Assembly (NCBI GenBank): GCA_965248135.1
Contig: CBDFIN010000011.1
Span: 434,001-498,000 of the forward strand
DNA length: 64,000 nucleotides
Reading direction: 5' to 3'
Origin: SZUA-100 sp965248135
GTDB taxonomy: Bacteria > Pseudomonadota > Alphaproteobacteria > Rhizobiales > Rhizobiaceae
Part shown: positions 16,322 through 25,150 of the stretch, one piece after another
Position numbering within the stretch: the first letter of the stretch is position 1
Layout of the letters: each line of letters starts with the position of its first letter
Notes under the pieces: generated by a model
What the model was told of the DNA's origin: nothing
Databases searched by the model: none
The model's input: the letters and a program-made list of their open reading frames with translations, nothing else
Made by a program: the position numbers and the translations under genes

Positions 16322-19216
16322 TTGCGATTAACCAGACTGATACGCGACTTTTTTTACTTTGCTGTGCTGGTGATCGTGCTAGGCGGTTTTGGTGTACGGT
16401 CGGTACATGCCATCGAGCCGGTCGAATTATCGCGGGATTCTGTGGCGGTGGATCTGACCAATGCACTTGAATTCTATCTGGATGTGGGCCCGCGCCTGCA
16501 GGTTTCTACAGCTGCTGCGGCCGATGGTATTGTCCGCCGCATCGAGGTGCGGGCAAAAAGTGACAAGCCAGGCCAGAGCTGGGCGGTTTTTTCACTGGCC
16601 AATACCTCTGACGAACAACTCAACCGGTTGATTGTCGCCCGTCATTTCAGGTTGGCAGCGTCGGGCATGATTTGGCCGGATTTGGGTTCATCGCGGATTG
16701 ATTCCATCACCCCAAGCGAGGGTTTCTCGCTCGACCGCCAGCCGAGTGACAATTCAGATATTTTCCTATTGACCCTTGATCCCGGGGCGATAATTACCTT
16801 TGTCGCCGAACTGCATGCGACCGGTTTGCCGCAACTCACGCTATGGGAACCCAATGCCTATAAGGACACCGAAAACAGCTACACCCTTTATCGCGGCATT
16901 GTGCTGGGCATATCCGGACTGTTGGCGGTCTTTCTCACCATATTGTTCGTGGTCAAGGGTTCGGCGATGTTTCCGGCGACGGCTGCCCTTGCCTGGGCGG
17001 TTTTGGCCTATATATGCGTCGATTTCGGTTTTCTCAACAAGGTGATCTCGCTGTCCCCGGGGGACGGACAGACCTGGCGTGCCAGCGCCGAGGTTTTTCT
17101 TGCCGCCAGTCTGGTGGTGTTTTTATACGCCTATCTTCATCTCAATCGCTGGCACAGTCGCTATAGCTATCTGACCCTTGCCTGGTTGCTTGGTCTGGTT
17201 ATCTTATTCGGCGTATCGATAACCAATCCACCCATTGCCGCTGGTGTTGCTCGAATTTCTCTCGCTCTGACGGCGGTACTTGGAATGGCGTTAATAATCT
17301 TTCTGGCCCTTCGCAAATTCGACCGCGCAATCCTGTTGATCCCGGCATGGCTGTTGATTCTGATTTGGTTATTTGGCGGCTGGTTGACCGTATCGGGGCA
17401 ATTAGTCAATGATATTGTTCAGCCGGCCCTGGGTGGTGGACTGGTACTGATCGTTTTGCTGATCTCGTTCACCATTATGCAACACGCATTTGCCGGTGGT
17501 GTGCTGCAAGGCCTGGTCAGCGATATCGAACGGCATGCGCTGGCATTGACCGGCGCCGGCGATATCGTGTGGGATTGGGACGTTGAGCAGGACTATATAT
17601 TCACTGGCAGCGAAGCCTCGTTAATCCTCGGTGTTTCACGCGAGGAATTAAACGGCGCGGCCCGTAATTGGCTTTCGCTTTTGCATCCAGAGGACCGCGA
17701 CCAGTTCAAGACCACACTTGACTTCGTTGTCGACCACCGCCGTGGTCAGATATCCCTGGAATTTCGCCTGCACGGCAATGACAATTACTATCACTGGTTT
17801 TCGCTCAAGGCCCGTCCGGTGCTCGGTTCAGATGGTGAGGTTATTCGATGCGTCGGCACGGTGCGAGATATTACCGACGCTAAAAATGCTGAAGAAAGAC
17901 TGTTGCACGATGCGGTGCATGACAATCTGACCGGCCTGCCAAACCGCGAGTTGTTTCTTGATCGGTTGAACACAATGATGAAACTGGCCGAGGCCGGCAA
18001 TGACATTAAGCCGACGGTGATGGTGATAGATATAGACCGGTTTGCTAAAATAAACAGTGAGCACAGTTTGTCGGTTGGCGATTCTGTTTTGCTTACGGTG
18101 GCCAGGAGACTTTCCAGATTACTCCAGCCGATGGATGCTTTGGCGCGGCTTGGTGCTGACCAGTTCGCGTTGCTGCTGATATCAAACAGCGAACCGGACG
18201 AGATTGCCCAATTTGCCGATTCGATCAAATCGACATTGCGTGATCCCATTAGCTTTTCCTCTCAAACCATATTGATGACGGCGTCGATTGGCATTGTCAG
18301 TTGGTCACATGAGCAAACCCTGCCTATTGAAATGCTAAAAGACGCCGAGATCGCCATGTTCCATGCCAAACGGTTTGGCGGCAATCGCATAGAACCTTTC
18401 CGACCGGCCTTCCGTTCTAATCACAGCGGTCTGGTGCATCTGGAGGCCGATCTTAAAAAGGCGCTCGATCGCGATGAAATTGACATTGTGTATCAACCGA
18501 TCATGGCGCTGGACTCAAAGACAATCGCCGGGTTTGAGGCGCTGATGCGCTGGAATCATCCCAAACGCGGCACCATACCACCAATCGAGTTTATCCCGAT
18601 AGCCGAGCGGACCGGGCTTATCGTACCGCTCGGTCTATATGCGTTGAACACCGCTGCCCGGGCCCTGGCAGGATGGCAGCACAAGCTCGGCGATGTGCCG
18701 ATTTTTGTCAGTGTCAACATTTCCAGCCGGCAATTGCTGCGTCACGAATTAGTCAACGATATCAAGTCAGTTCTCAGCAAGTCAGGCTTGCTGCCGGGCA
18801 CCCTCAAACTTGAATTGACGGAATCACTGGTAATGGAAAACCCCGAAGGGATGTCGAAAGTGTTGCGCCGGGTCAAAGCACTGGGAGCCGGACTGTCACT
18901 CGACGATTTTGGTACGGGTCATTCATCGCTCGCCTATTTGCTCAAGTTTCCCTTTGACACAATCAAAATCGACAAGTCGCTCGTCCAGGCGCCCGACAGC
19001 ACGGGTCGGCCGGTGATATTGCGCTCAATCGTTGCAATGGCCCATGATCTGGGAATGGATGTGGTGGCCGAAGGCGCCGAGACGGAGACGGATGTGCTCG
19101 ATCTGTATCAATTGGGTTGTGAATATGCGCAAGGATTTGTGTTTGGGCAACCGCTGAAAGACCACATGGTACTACTGGCGTTGGCCCAGGACCATCCGCT
19201 TTTGAAGCAATATTAA
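16322..19216 (+). CDS. Membrane-bound PAS-GGDEF-EAL protein (likely c-di-GMP phosphodiesterase)
   Basis: 964 aa from TTG at 16322, preceded by ACGGGGAAA. The N-terminus has a signal-like hydrophobic segment and a periplasmic sensor region, then about seven membrane spans (residues ~190-395), matching a 7TMR-DISM receptor. A PAS domain follows (~400-525), then a GGDEF domain whose active-site motif is RLGADQF (~609-615), degenerate and probably unable to make c-di-GMP. The EAL domain (~710-960) keeps FEALMRW, VNISSRQL, ELTES, LDDFGTGHSSL, IKIDKS and VAEGAET, so it should hydrolyse c-di-GMP. A sensory switch that lowers c-di-GMP is the best reading. Confidence 0.92.
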   Translation: MRLTRLIRDFFYFAVLVIVLGGFGVRSVHAIEPVELSRDSVAVDLTNALEFYLDVGPRLQVSTAAAADGIVRRIEVRAKSDKPGQSWAVFSLANTSDEQLNRLIVARHFRLAASGMIWPDLGSSRIDSITPSEGFSLDRQPSDNSDIFLLTLDPGAIITFVAELHATGLPQLTLWEPNAYKDTENSYTLYRGIVLGISGLLAVFLTILFVVKGSAMFPATAALAWAVLAYICVDFGFLNKVISLSPGDGQTWRASAEVFLAASLVVFLYAYLHLNRWHSRYSYLTLAWLLGLVILFGVSITNPPIAAGVARISLALTAVLGMALIIFLALRKFDRAILLIPAWLLILIWLFGGWLTVSGQLVNDIVQPALGGGLVLIVLLISFTIMQHAFAGGVLQGLVSDIERHALALTGAGDIVWDWDVEQDYIFTGSEASLILGVSREELNGAARNWLSLLHPEDRDQFKTTLDFVVDHRRGQISLEFRLHGNDNYYHWFSLKARPVLGSDGEVIRCVGTVRDITDAKNAEERLLHDAVHDNLTGLPNRELFLDRLNTMMKLAEAGNDIKPTVMVIDIDRFAKINSEHSLSVGDSVLLTVARRLSRLLQPMDALARLGADQFALLLISNSEPDEIAQFADSIKSTLRDPISFSSQTILMTASIGIVSWSHEQTLPIEMLKDAEIAMFHAKRFGGNRIEPFRPAFRSNHSGLVHLEADLKKALDRDEIDIVYQPIMALDSKTIAGFEALMRWNHPKRGTIPPIEFIPIAERTGLIVPLGLYALNTAARALAGWQHKLGDVPIFVSVNISSRQLLRHELVNDIKSVLSKSGLLPGTLKLELTESLVMENPEGMSKVLRRVKALGAGLSLDDFGTGHSSLAYLLKFPFDTIKIDKSLVQAPDSTGRPVILRSIVAMAHDLGMDVVAEGAETETDVLDLYQLGCEYAQGFVFGQPLKDHMVLLALAQDHPLLKQY

Positions 19217-19224
19217 AGGTATGA

Positions 19225-19809
19225 TCAGGCATGTCCGGCTTGTGCCGAAAGAAGTGCTGGGTCGATCCCCAGCAAGGCCAGGGCGCGGTTATATTTGGCA
19301 TCGCCATCGCGATCAAACAGAATATCGTGGGAAACCTTGCAGGTCAGCCAGCTGTTAGATGCTATTTCGGAATCCAGCTGCCCACCACCCCACCCGGCAT
19401 AGCCAAGAGCAAACAGCGTTTTCTTCGGCCCTTTCGACTGTACGATATCCTTCAGGATATCGACCGAAGCGGTGAGCAGAATATCAGAGCCAATGGGTAA
19501 CGATGTTTCCAGCTGGTAGTCGGCTGTGTGCAGAACGAGGCCACGGGCTTTTTCCACCGGACCACCAAACCAGACCTGCTGCTGTAATGAGGCCGTTTGG
19601 TAGGCCGCTTCTTCATGCGGCTCGTGGATTACCTCTTCAACCACGTCTGCGAATGTTATGTCGTTTAGTGGCTTATTAATGACCAATCCCATGGCACCGG
19701 ATTCAGAATGGGTGCAAACAAACACAACGCTGCGTTCAAAACGCGGGTCGCCCATGCCCGGCATAGCGATTAAAAACTGCCCCTGGAAGTAGACGTCATT
19801 ATCACTCAT
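19225..19809 (-). CDS. YqgE/AlgH family protein (UPF0301)
   Basis: 194 aa. N-terminal FQGQFLIAMPGMGDPRFERSVVFVCTHSESGAMGLVINKPL is the family signature, followed by the central VWFGGPV and the C-terminal FALGYAGWGGGQLDSE. The biochemical function of the family is not settled; AlgH has been linked to alginate regulation in Pseudomonas. It converges on the GGDEF/EAL gene with only eight bases between the two ends. Confidence 0.93.
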   Translation of the reverse strand: MSDNDVYFQGQFLIAMPGMGDPRFERSVVFVCTHSESGAMGLVINKPLNDITFADVVEEVIHEPHEEAAYQTASLQQQVWFGGPVEKARGLVLHTADYQLETSLPIGSDILLTASVDILKDIVQSKGPKKTLFALGYAGWGGGQLDSEIASNSWLTCKVSHDILFDRDGDAKYNRALALLGIDPALLSAQAGHA

Positions 19810-19901
19810 GGCATTAGGCTAATGCAGTTGTGGCTCGAAGGAAACCGCAATCTTTATTCACATTGCCGCATCATTTGAATCCAATGGCCCTATTGGGCCA
19901 A

Positions 19902-20052
19902 TACAGCATGACTACTTTAAAGTGATCATGGCTCATCAGGAGCGCTCAGCGACCGGCGCCATTGCGCCGCCCCGCGGAGGCCCGGGCAGTGCCCGGATTG
20001 GCTGTGAGCGAAGAGAGTAGTGAATAGAATCATTTTGAAGGTGTCCAGCTAT
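19902..20052 (-). repeat. Repeat family A, copy 2
   Basis: Complete copy in reverse orientation, within the ~340 bp gap between yqgE and the DsbD-like gene. It reads from the palindromic end (ACTTTAAAGTGATCATGG) through the GC-rich core to CATTTTGAAGGTGTCCAGC. It contains the conserved GAATC/GATTC (GANTC) near the far end. No coding sequence is seen elsewhere in this gap. Confidence 0.9.
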
Positions 20053-20150
20053 TGCCGGGTTGAACACGGCTCACGCCATCGTCACATCAATATGATAACC
20101 GGATCGGATGTTTTCTTTGTCAATTTTGGCGAAAACCGGTAAGCAAGTGC

Positions 20151-20996
20151 ATGGCACGTTTTCTCATGTTAATCCCGGTCTTTGTTGCTGTGTATCTTGG
20201 CGTCGGCGCATTTTCAGCCATCGGTGCTACCAGCAATTGGTTCAAGATGCCGGGCGGAGAGATGCGTTTGTTAACGGCTGCGCGTGCGGATAACGTCGGC
20301 ACAATAGATGCGGCACTGGAAATCAGGCTCAAGAAGGGTTGGAAAACCTATTGGCGTTCGCCCGGCCAGTCCGGCATTCCGCCACAATTTTCTTTCGCCA
20401 AATCGATCAACGTAAAACGCGTTGAGGTGCGCTACCCGACACCCACTTATATCAAGGACCGGGATACCGAAATCGTTGGTTATAAAGACCACGTTATCTT
20501 TCCAATTGCGGTTATAACCTCTAACCCTGCGCAACCTGTGGAGCTTAATCTCAACGCACTTATTGGTGTCTGCGCCGAGATTTGCGTACCGGTTAAGGCC
20601 AACCTTAACGTCACCGAACAGGGCACCGGCAGCCCGACCTTCGAGGTATCCCGGCTGTTGCGGGAGGCGACCGGTTCTGTGCCATTTGAGCCAACCGAAA
20701 GTTTCCGGATAGTTTCCGCGACCTGGCAGGCCGAAAAACCGACGGAACTATTGGTCAAAGGGGTCGTGCCGGTGGGAACCGAGAATGTTCATCTCCATGT
20801 GGAAGGACCCGAAGACTGGTTTTTATTGCCAGCAAGATTGCAGGTCAAAAATGGAACTGAATCTCATTTTGTGCTTGATATTTCCGATATTCCGCGGGAT
20901 GCAGTTCCGGCCGACGCCAGCTTGAAATTTACCCTGGTGAGTGACGGACAGGGGGTCGAGCAAATTTTGAAGCCTAAACAAGTTCCCAAACCATAA
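20151..20996 (+). CDS. DsbD N-terminal-domain-like periplasmic protein
   Basis: 281 aa. An N-terminal signal peptide (about residues 1-25, ending near FSAIGA), then an immunoglobulin-like domain of the DsbD N-terminal type (DsbC/DsbD-alpha family). The paired cysteines Cys141 and Cys145 in IGVCAEICVP match the thiol pair of DsbD-alpha. The membrane (beta) and thioredoxin (gamma) parts of DsbD are absent: the protein ends soon after the Ig-like domains. It likely shuttles electrons in the periplasm with a partner encoded elsewhere. A peroxiredoxin gene follows after 58 bases. Confidence 0.85.
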   Translation: MARFLMLIPVFVAVYLGVGAFSAIGATSNWFKMPGGEMRLLTAARADNVGTIDAALEIRLKKGWKTYWRSPGQSGIPPQFSFAKSINVKRVEVRYPTPTYIKDRDTEIVGYKDHVIFPIAVITSNPAQPVELNLNALIGVCAEICVPVKANLNVTEQGTGSPTFEVSRLLREATGSVPFEPTESFRIVSATWQAEKPTELLVKGVVPVGTENVHLHVEGPEDWFLLPARLQVKNGTESHFVLDISDIPRDAVPADASLKFTLVSDGQGVEQILKPKQVPKP

Positions 20997-21054
20997 AACT
21001 CGGAATACTTGAATTTTCCTGGTCACGGGGCGGGATATCAGGAGAAAACTTGGC

Positions 21055-21540
21055 ATGAGTACAAAAATTGGCGATCCGATTCCATCGGCATCCTTTCAAG
21101 TAATGACATCGAGCGGACAAGAGGTGGTGACCACCGACGAGCTTTTTGGCGGGCGCACGGTCGTGCTGGTTGCGGTGCCGGGCGCATTTACCCCGACCTG
21201 TCACAATCATCACATTCCGGGCTTTCTCGACAATCTGCAAGTCCTGAAGGAAAAAGGCGTCGACGAGGTCGCTGTCGTTGCCGTCAATGACGTCCATGTC
21301 ATGGGGCATTGGGCCAAGGTATCAGGTGGCGAAGGAAAGCTTGCCTATCTTGCCGACGGCAATGGTGATTTTGCCCGGGCCATTGGCCTCGACGTCGATC
21401 TGGCCATCGCTGGCATGGGTGTACGCTCGCGAAGATACGCCATGTTGGTGAAGGACGGTGTGGTGATGCAGCTCAATGTCGAGCAGCAACCCGGTGTTGC
21501 CGATATTTCATCTGCAGCACATCTGCTGGCGCAATTGTGA
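21055..21540 (+). CDS. Peroxiredoxin, Prx5 type
   Basis: 161 aa. Reduces peroxides through the peroxidatic Cys49 in PGAFTPTCHNHH, the Prx5/AhpC-like motif; VRSRRYAMLVKDGVV near the C-terminus is family-typical. No second resolving cysteine in standard position is visible, so it may use glutathione or glutaredoxin. Starts after GGAGAAAA at good spacing. Follows the DsbD-like gene and precedes a palindrome-rich gap. Confidence 0.92.
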   Translation: MSTKIGDPIPSASFQVMTSSGQEVVTTDELFGGRTVVLVAVPGAFTPTCHNHHIPGFLDNLQVLKEKGVDEVAVVAVNDVHVMGHWAKVSGGEGKLAYLADGNGDFARAIGLDVDLAIAGMGVRSRRYAMLVKDGVVMQLNVEQQPGVADISSAAHLLAQL

Positions 21541-21552
21541 AGCCACAACTGA

Positions 21553-21631
21553 CTAGTGGAATGAATTTGACATTTGGTGCCCACTTGCAGCTTCATTCAT
21601 TTTCAAATGTCAAATTCAAAAATTCCACTAG
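21553..21631. repeat. Palindromic element B1 (CTAGTGG ends)
   Basis: Long imperfect inverted repeat. The left arm begins CTAGTGGAATGAATTTGAC and the right arm ends ATTCCACTAG, with arms of 24 and 28 bases around a loop of 27. It starts about 13 bases after the peroxiredoxin stop. No T-run follows, so it is more likely a repeat element than a terminator. Confidence 0.75.
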
Positions 21632-21644
21632 ATTCAACAACTTG

Positions 21645-21721
21645 CTAGTGGTTCTTTTGATTCCAACATTTGCAAATATGGGTGCTGCAACGGGATGCAA
21701 ATGTTGGTACAGAACCACTAG
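21645..21721. repeat. Palindromic element B2 (CTAGTGG ends)
   Basis: Second palindrome directly after B1 with the same terminal CTAGTGG/CCACTAG. Arms CTAGTGGTTCT...CAACATTTGCA and TGCAAATGTTG...AGAACCACTAG surround a short loop. About 37 bases of its right half (21682-21718) recur nearly exactly at 53327-53363, showing that pieces of it are dispersed in the genome. Confidence 0.75.
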
Positions 21722-21748
21722 CGATCATCACATCAATTGATCAGGCAA

Positions 21749-21894
21749 TATGGCCGGACACCTTCAAAATGATTCTATTCACTACTCTCTTCGCTCACGG
21801 CGGGCTCTGCCCGGGCCTCCGCGGGGGCGGCGCAATGGCGCCGGTCGCTGTACACTCCTGATGAGCCATGATCACTTTAAAGTAATCATGCTAT
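21749..21894 (+). repeat. Repeat family A, copy 3
   Basis: Complete copy, from TATGGCCGGACACC to ATCATGCTATG. The last bases overlap the 3' end of rnhA on the other strand and supply its stop codon. Near-identical to copy 1 in the first 60 bases, including the conserved GATTC. Together with B1 and B2 it fills the 345 bp gap after the peroxiredoxin gene. Confidence 0.9.
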
Positions 21895-22374
21895 GTCGTG
21901 ATCAAGACCGTCGGCAGGTCCGGTACTTGCTGCGGACTTGTACGGCTCCATGCCCTTGCGGGCCAGTTCATCGGCGCGTTCATTGCTGATGTTGCCGCCA
22001 TGGCCCTTAACCCAGTGCCAGACAATATCATGGCGCTCGATAGCGCTGTCCAGCGCCTGCCATAGATCGATATTTTTTACCGGCTTTTTGGCCGATGTTT
22101 TCCAGTTATTGTTCTTCCATTTGTTAATCCAGCCCAGAATTCCTCCGCGGACATATTGCGAGTCGGTAAAAAGTTCGACCTTGCAGCTGTACTTGAGCGC
22201 TTCCAGCCCTTCGATTGCCGCCCTCAATTCCATGCGGTTATTGGTGGTATCTGCTTCACCACCAAACAATTCTTTTTCGTGTTCACCGCTGCACAACAAC
22301 ACGCCCCAACCACCGGGACCGGGATTGGGAGAGCACGAGCCATCGGTCCAGATTTCAACTAATTTGCGCTTCAT
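21886..22374 (-). CDS. rnhA: Ribonuclease HI
   Basis: 162 aa. Degrades the RNA strand of RNA:DNA hybrids. The acidic catalytic residues are Asp11 (TDGSCSPNPGPGGWG), Glu49 (NNRMELRAA), Asp71 (FTDSQYV) and Asp135 (NERADELAR); HWVKGHGG is present. It begins with a 4-base overlap with the thrB stop. The last two residues (Ile-Ala) and the TGA stop lie within repeat A copy 3, so the original C-terminus has apparently been altered by the repeat. Confidence 0.96.
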   Translation of the reverse strand: MKRKLVEIWTDGSCSPNPGPGGWGVLLCSGEHEKELFGGEADTTNNRMELRAAIEGLEALKYSCKVELFTDSQYVRGGILGWINKWKNNNWKTSAKKPVKNIDLWQALDSAIERHDIVWHWVKGHGGNISNERADELARKGMEPYKSAASTGPADGLDHDIA

Positions 22375-23357
22375 TTCGCCCTCTGCGATGCAACTCTCTC
22401 AAATCCATATTGCTTATATTCATTCATTTTTTGATGAAATTTTAGTTTTGGAATATATTCCTTTGGATCTTTTGGAACGACGATGGCGTCGCCCGGCACG
22501 CTCAACCAATCAATGGCTCTGGTGATTAAAAACCTGATTGCCGAGCCCCGAGCAAGAATCGGAAAAAGTTTTTTTTCATCATCGCTGAACGGTCTTATTT
22601 TTTGATAACCCCTCAACAGTTTTCTCCCCCGTTCGCTGTGATAATTCCACCCATTGTCAAAACACCAGGCGTTGAGGCAGATCGCCACATCAAAGGCCAG
22701 CATGTCGTTGCAGGAGAAATAGAAATCGATGAATCCTGAAAGTTTGCCCTGAAGAAAAAACACATTATCGGGGAACAGATCGCCGTGAATAACCCCCGTG
22801 GGCAGGTCGCGCGGCCAGTTGGGTTCGAGGAAATCAAGTTCGGCATGTATCAGCGCCTCAAGCCCCTTTTCGATGGAATCGAAATCAAAGTGTTGCTGTT
22901 CCATCATTGGCCGCCAGGCATCAACGGAAAGCGCATTGACGCGATGGCCTTTAAACTTGCGGCCAGCAAGGTGCATTCTCGCCATCATTTCACCCAGCAA
23001 CTCACAATGCGCTTTGTCCGGGTTGTTCACCGGCACACCATCAAGAAACGTCACAATTGCAGCCGGACGCCCGGCCAACGTACCAAGTACTTCGCCGTTG
23101 CGGCGGCGCACCGGCTCGGGGCAAGTAATGCCGTAATGGAAGAGATGGTCCATCAAATCGATGAAGAAGGGAAGGTCCTGGGCATTCACCCGCTTTTCGT
23201 ACAAGGTCAGAATATAAAAGCCGGCGCCGGTGTGGAGCAGGAAATTGCTGTTCTCGACCCCTTCCGCAATACCCTTGTATGAAAGCAGCGGGCCGATATC
23301 ATAGCCGTTGAGAAACTCATCCAGCTCGTCATTTTCGATATTGGTATAAACGGCCAT
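22371..23357 (-). CDS. thrB: Homoserine kinase, type II
   Basis: 328 aa. Phosphorylates homoserine ahead of ThrC in threonine synthesis. It belongs to the aminoglycoside-phosphotransferase-like fold (ThrB type II): GIAEGVENSNFLL near the N-terminus, TGVIHGDLFPDNVFFLQGKLSGFIDFYFSC with the catalytic HGDLFPDN and metal-binding DFYF. The stop overlaps the rnhA start by four bases (ATGA). It starts one base after ispH ends, so ispH, thrB and rnhA form one operon. Confidence 0.95.
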   Translation of the reverse strand: MAVYTNIENDELDEFLNGYDIGPLLSYKGIAEGVENSNFLLHTGAGFYILTLYEKRVNAQDLPFFIDLMDHLFHYGITCPEPVRRRNGEVLGTLAGRPAAIVTFLDGVPVNNPDKAHCELLGEMMARMHLAGRKFKGHRVNALSVDAWRPMMEQQHFDFDSIEKGLEALIHAELDFLEPNWPRDLPTGVIHGDLFPDNVFFLQGKLSGFIDFYFSCNDMLAFDVAICLNAWCFDNGWNYHSERGRKLLRGYQKIRPFSDDEKKLFPILARGSAIRFLITRAIDWLSVPGDAIVVPKDPKEYIPKLKFHQKMNEYKQYGFERVASQRAK

Positions 23358-23358
23358 G

Positions 23359-24360
23359 TCAACGAGCTCCGTTCACAAAAGCCATGTCATCGCGCGACAG
23401 TTGCTGCTCGCGAAGCGCACTCATGACGAGGAATTTTTCCGTTTCAATAGTAGTCTCGGCCAATTCAATCCTGGCATCAAATCGCTCTTTAAACTGTTGA
23501 ATAATGGCGTCAACCAGCACTTCAGGTGCCGATGCGCCTGCCGATAACCCGACCCGATTGCCGTCGTGCAGTTCACCCCAAGGGATATCTTGGTGATCAC
23601 GCACCAACGCAGCCCGCGATGCGCCGGCGCGCTGAGCAACCTCCACCAACCGCCTTGAATTTGATGAGTTCGACGCGCCCACCACGAAGAAGAAATCGCA
23701 ATGGGGAGCCGCCGCCTTAACCGCATCCTGGCGATTGGTTGTGGCATAGCAGATCGATTCGGCCGCCGGTGTCGCAATGGTCGGAAATTTCTGCCGAAGT
23801 GCCACGATAATCTTGCGCGTGTCGTCCACCGACAAGGTGGTCTGGGTGACGAAGCCCAACTCGCGCTCGTCAGTGTTTTCAAAATCAGCCGCGTCCGCAA
23901 CTGATTTGATCAGGCTGACGGTGCCGTCCGGCAATTGACCCATGGTGCCGACGACCTCGGGGTGGCCCTCATGGCCGATCAAGAGAACGTGCTTGCCCAA
24001 CCGGGTCAAACGCAATGCTTGCTTGTGTACCTTCGACACCAGCGGACAGGTGGCGTCGAGATAGAAAAGGTTCCGTCGCCTCGCCTCCTGCGGCACGGAT
24101 TTGGGCACTCCGTGGGCGGAAAATATCACCGGCTGTTCGGTATCCGGCACTTGTGAAAGATGCTCGACAAAAATCGCGCCCTTTGCTTCCAGTCCTTCCA
24201 CAACATAGCGATTGTGCACGATTTCATGGCGAACATAGACCGGCGCGCCATACTTCTTCAGCGCCAACACAACAATCTGGATCGCCCGGTCGACCCCGGC
24301 ACAAAACCCCCGTGGTCCGCACAGCAAAACGGTCATGTTTTTTGCTTCACCTGGCGCCAT
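23359..24360 (-). CDS. ispH: 4-hydroxy-3-methylbut-2-enyl diphosphate reductase
   Basis: 333 aa. Last enzyme of the MEP isoprenoid pathway, making IPP and DMAPP with a 4Fe-4S cluster. Cluster cysteines are Cys20 (GPRGFCAGVDRAI), Cys105 (DATCPLVSKVH) and Cys204 (ESICYATTNRQ). The downstream GASNSSNSRRLVEV is conserved. An in-frame ATG at 24336 (TVLLCGPRGF) could be the true start. It is separated from SURF1 by about ten bases and heads the ispH-thrB-rnhA run. Confidence 0.96.
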   Translation of the reverse strand: MAPGEAKNMTVLLCGPRGFCAGVDRAIQIVVLALKKYGAPVYVRHEIVHNRYVVEGLEAKGAIFVEHLSQVPDTEQPVIFSAHGVPKSVPQEARRRNLFYLDATCPLVSKVHKQALRLTRLGKHVLLIGHEGHPEVVGTMGQLPDGTVSLIKSVADAADFENTDERELGFVTQTTLSVDDTRKIIVALRQKFPTIATPAAESICYATTNRQDAVKAAAPHCDFFFVVGASNSSNSRRLVEVAQRAGASRAALVRDHQDIPWGELHDGNRVGLSAGASAPEVLVDAIIQQFKERFDARIELAETTIETEKFLVMSALREQQLSRDDMAFVNGAR

Positions 24361-24370
24361 GCATCAGTCC

Positions 24371-25150
24371 CTATGCGGTGGTGGAGTAATCGGCTTTAAC
24401 ACGCCTTTTAAACATAAAAAGCGTGCCGACAACAAGCAAAGCGCCGGCAAGACCAAACCATGTCACTGCGTATTGCAGATGATTGTTGACAAATTGAATG
24501 CGAGTAACGCCACCAACCGGCAATCCGCCGGGGTTGGCCGTGTTATCTGCGTCAACAAAAAGCGGTGCAATGGGACGCGTTTCCTCAAAGCCAGCCCGGT
24601 CCTTCATTTGACTGATGCTCTTCCAGTAATAGATATTTTTTGCCAGATCATTATCCGGCACAAACATATTGGGCTTTCTTTCAGGTGCGGAACGCGCCAG
24701 CCCGGTAATTTTCACGACACCATCGACCTGACCGCCCTTTCTCCTTGCCACGCTCCTGTATTCTGCTGGCACAAAGCCGCGATTGACGAACAGGATAGTG
24801 TCATCCTCAAGACCAAGCGGTGTATAGATAAACCAACCCTGCTGACGCTTGTAGGTGGCGAAATAGTGTTGTTCCTTGTCATGGTGAAAAACACCATGGA
24901 GCGTCACCGGACGGTATTCAATATCTTGACCACCTTTCATCAAAGCCTCAATGTGCGCAATTGTCGACGGCGGTTGGTTGAGGTTTTGTTCAACCCGCGC
25001 GGTCATTTTGTTCTTCCAAGTTAGCCGTTTTAGTTGCCAGCTTCCAAGGTTGGCGAGCACCACCAACCCCGCCAGGATGCACAGCGGCAGGATAAGACGC
25101 CTCCAGGCTGCCTTGTGTTGCTGGCCCGAGCGATTGGACATTTCAGCCAT
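24371..25150 (-). CDS. SURF1-family cytochrome oxidase biogenesis protein
   Basis: About 259 aa from ATG 25150; a longer frame to 25180 lies inside the upstream gene. SURF1 helps insert heme a into the aa3 oxidase. One transmembrane helix lies at each end (LILPLCILAGLVVLANLGSWQ; YAVTWFGLAGALLVVGTLFMF), with a periplasmic domain between. Family segments: GSWQLKR, GWFIYTPL, FVNRGFVP, and the C-terminal NNHLQYAVTWFGLA. It overlaps the DUF983 gene by about 8 bases, suggesting coupling. Confidence 0.9.
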   Translation of the reverse strand: MAEMSNRSGQQHKAAWRRLILPLCILAGLVVLANLGSWQLKRLTWKNKMTARVEQNLNQPPSTIAHIEALMKGGQDIEYRPVTLHGVFHHDKEQHYFATYKRQQGWFIYTPLGLEDDTILFVNRGFVPAEYRSVARRKGGQVDGVVKITGLARSAPERKPNMFVPDNDLAKNIYYWKSISQMKDRAGFEETRPIAPLFVDADNTANPGGLPVGGVTRIQFVNNHLQYAVTWFGLAGALLVVGTLFMFKRRVKADYSTTA

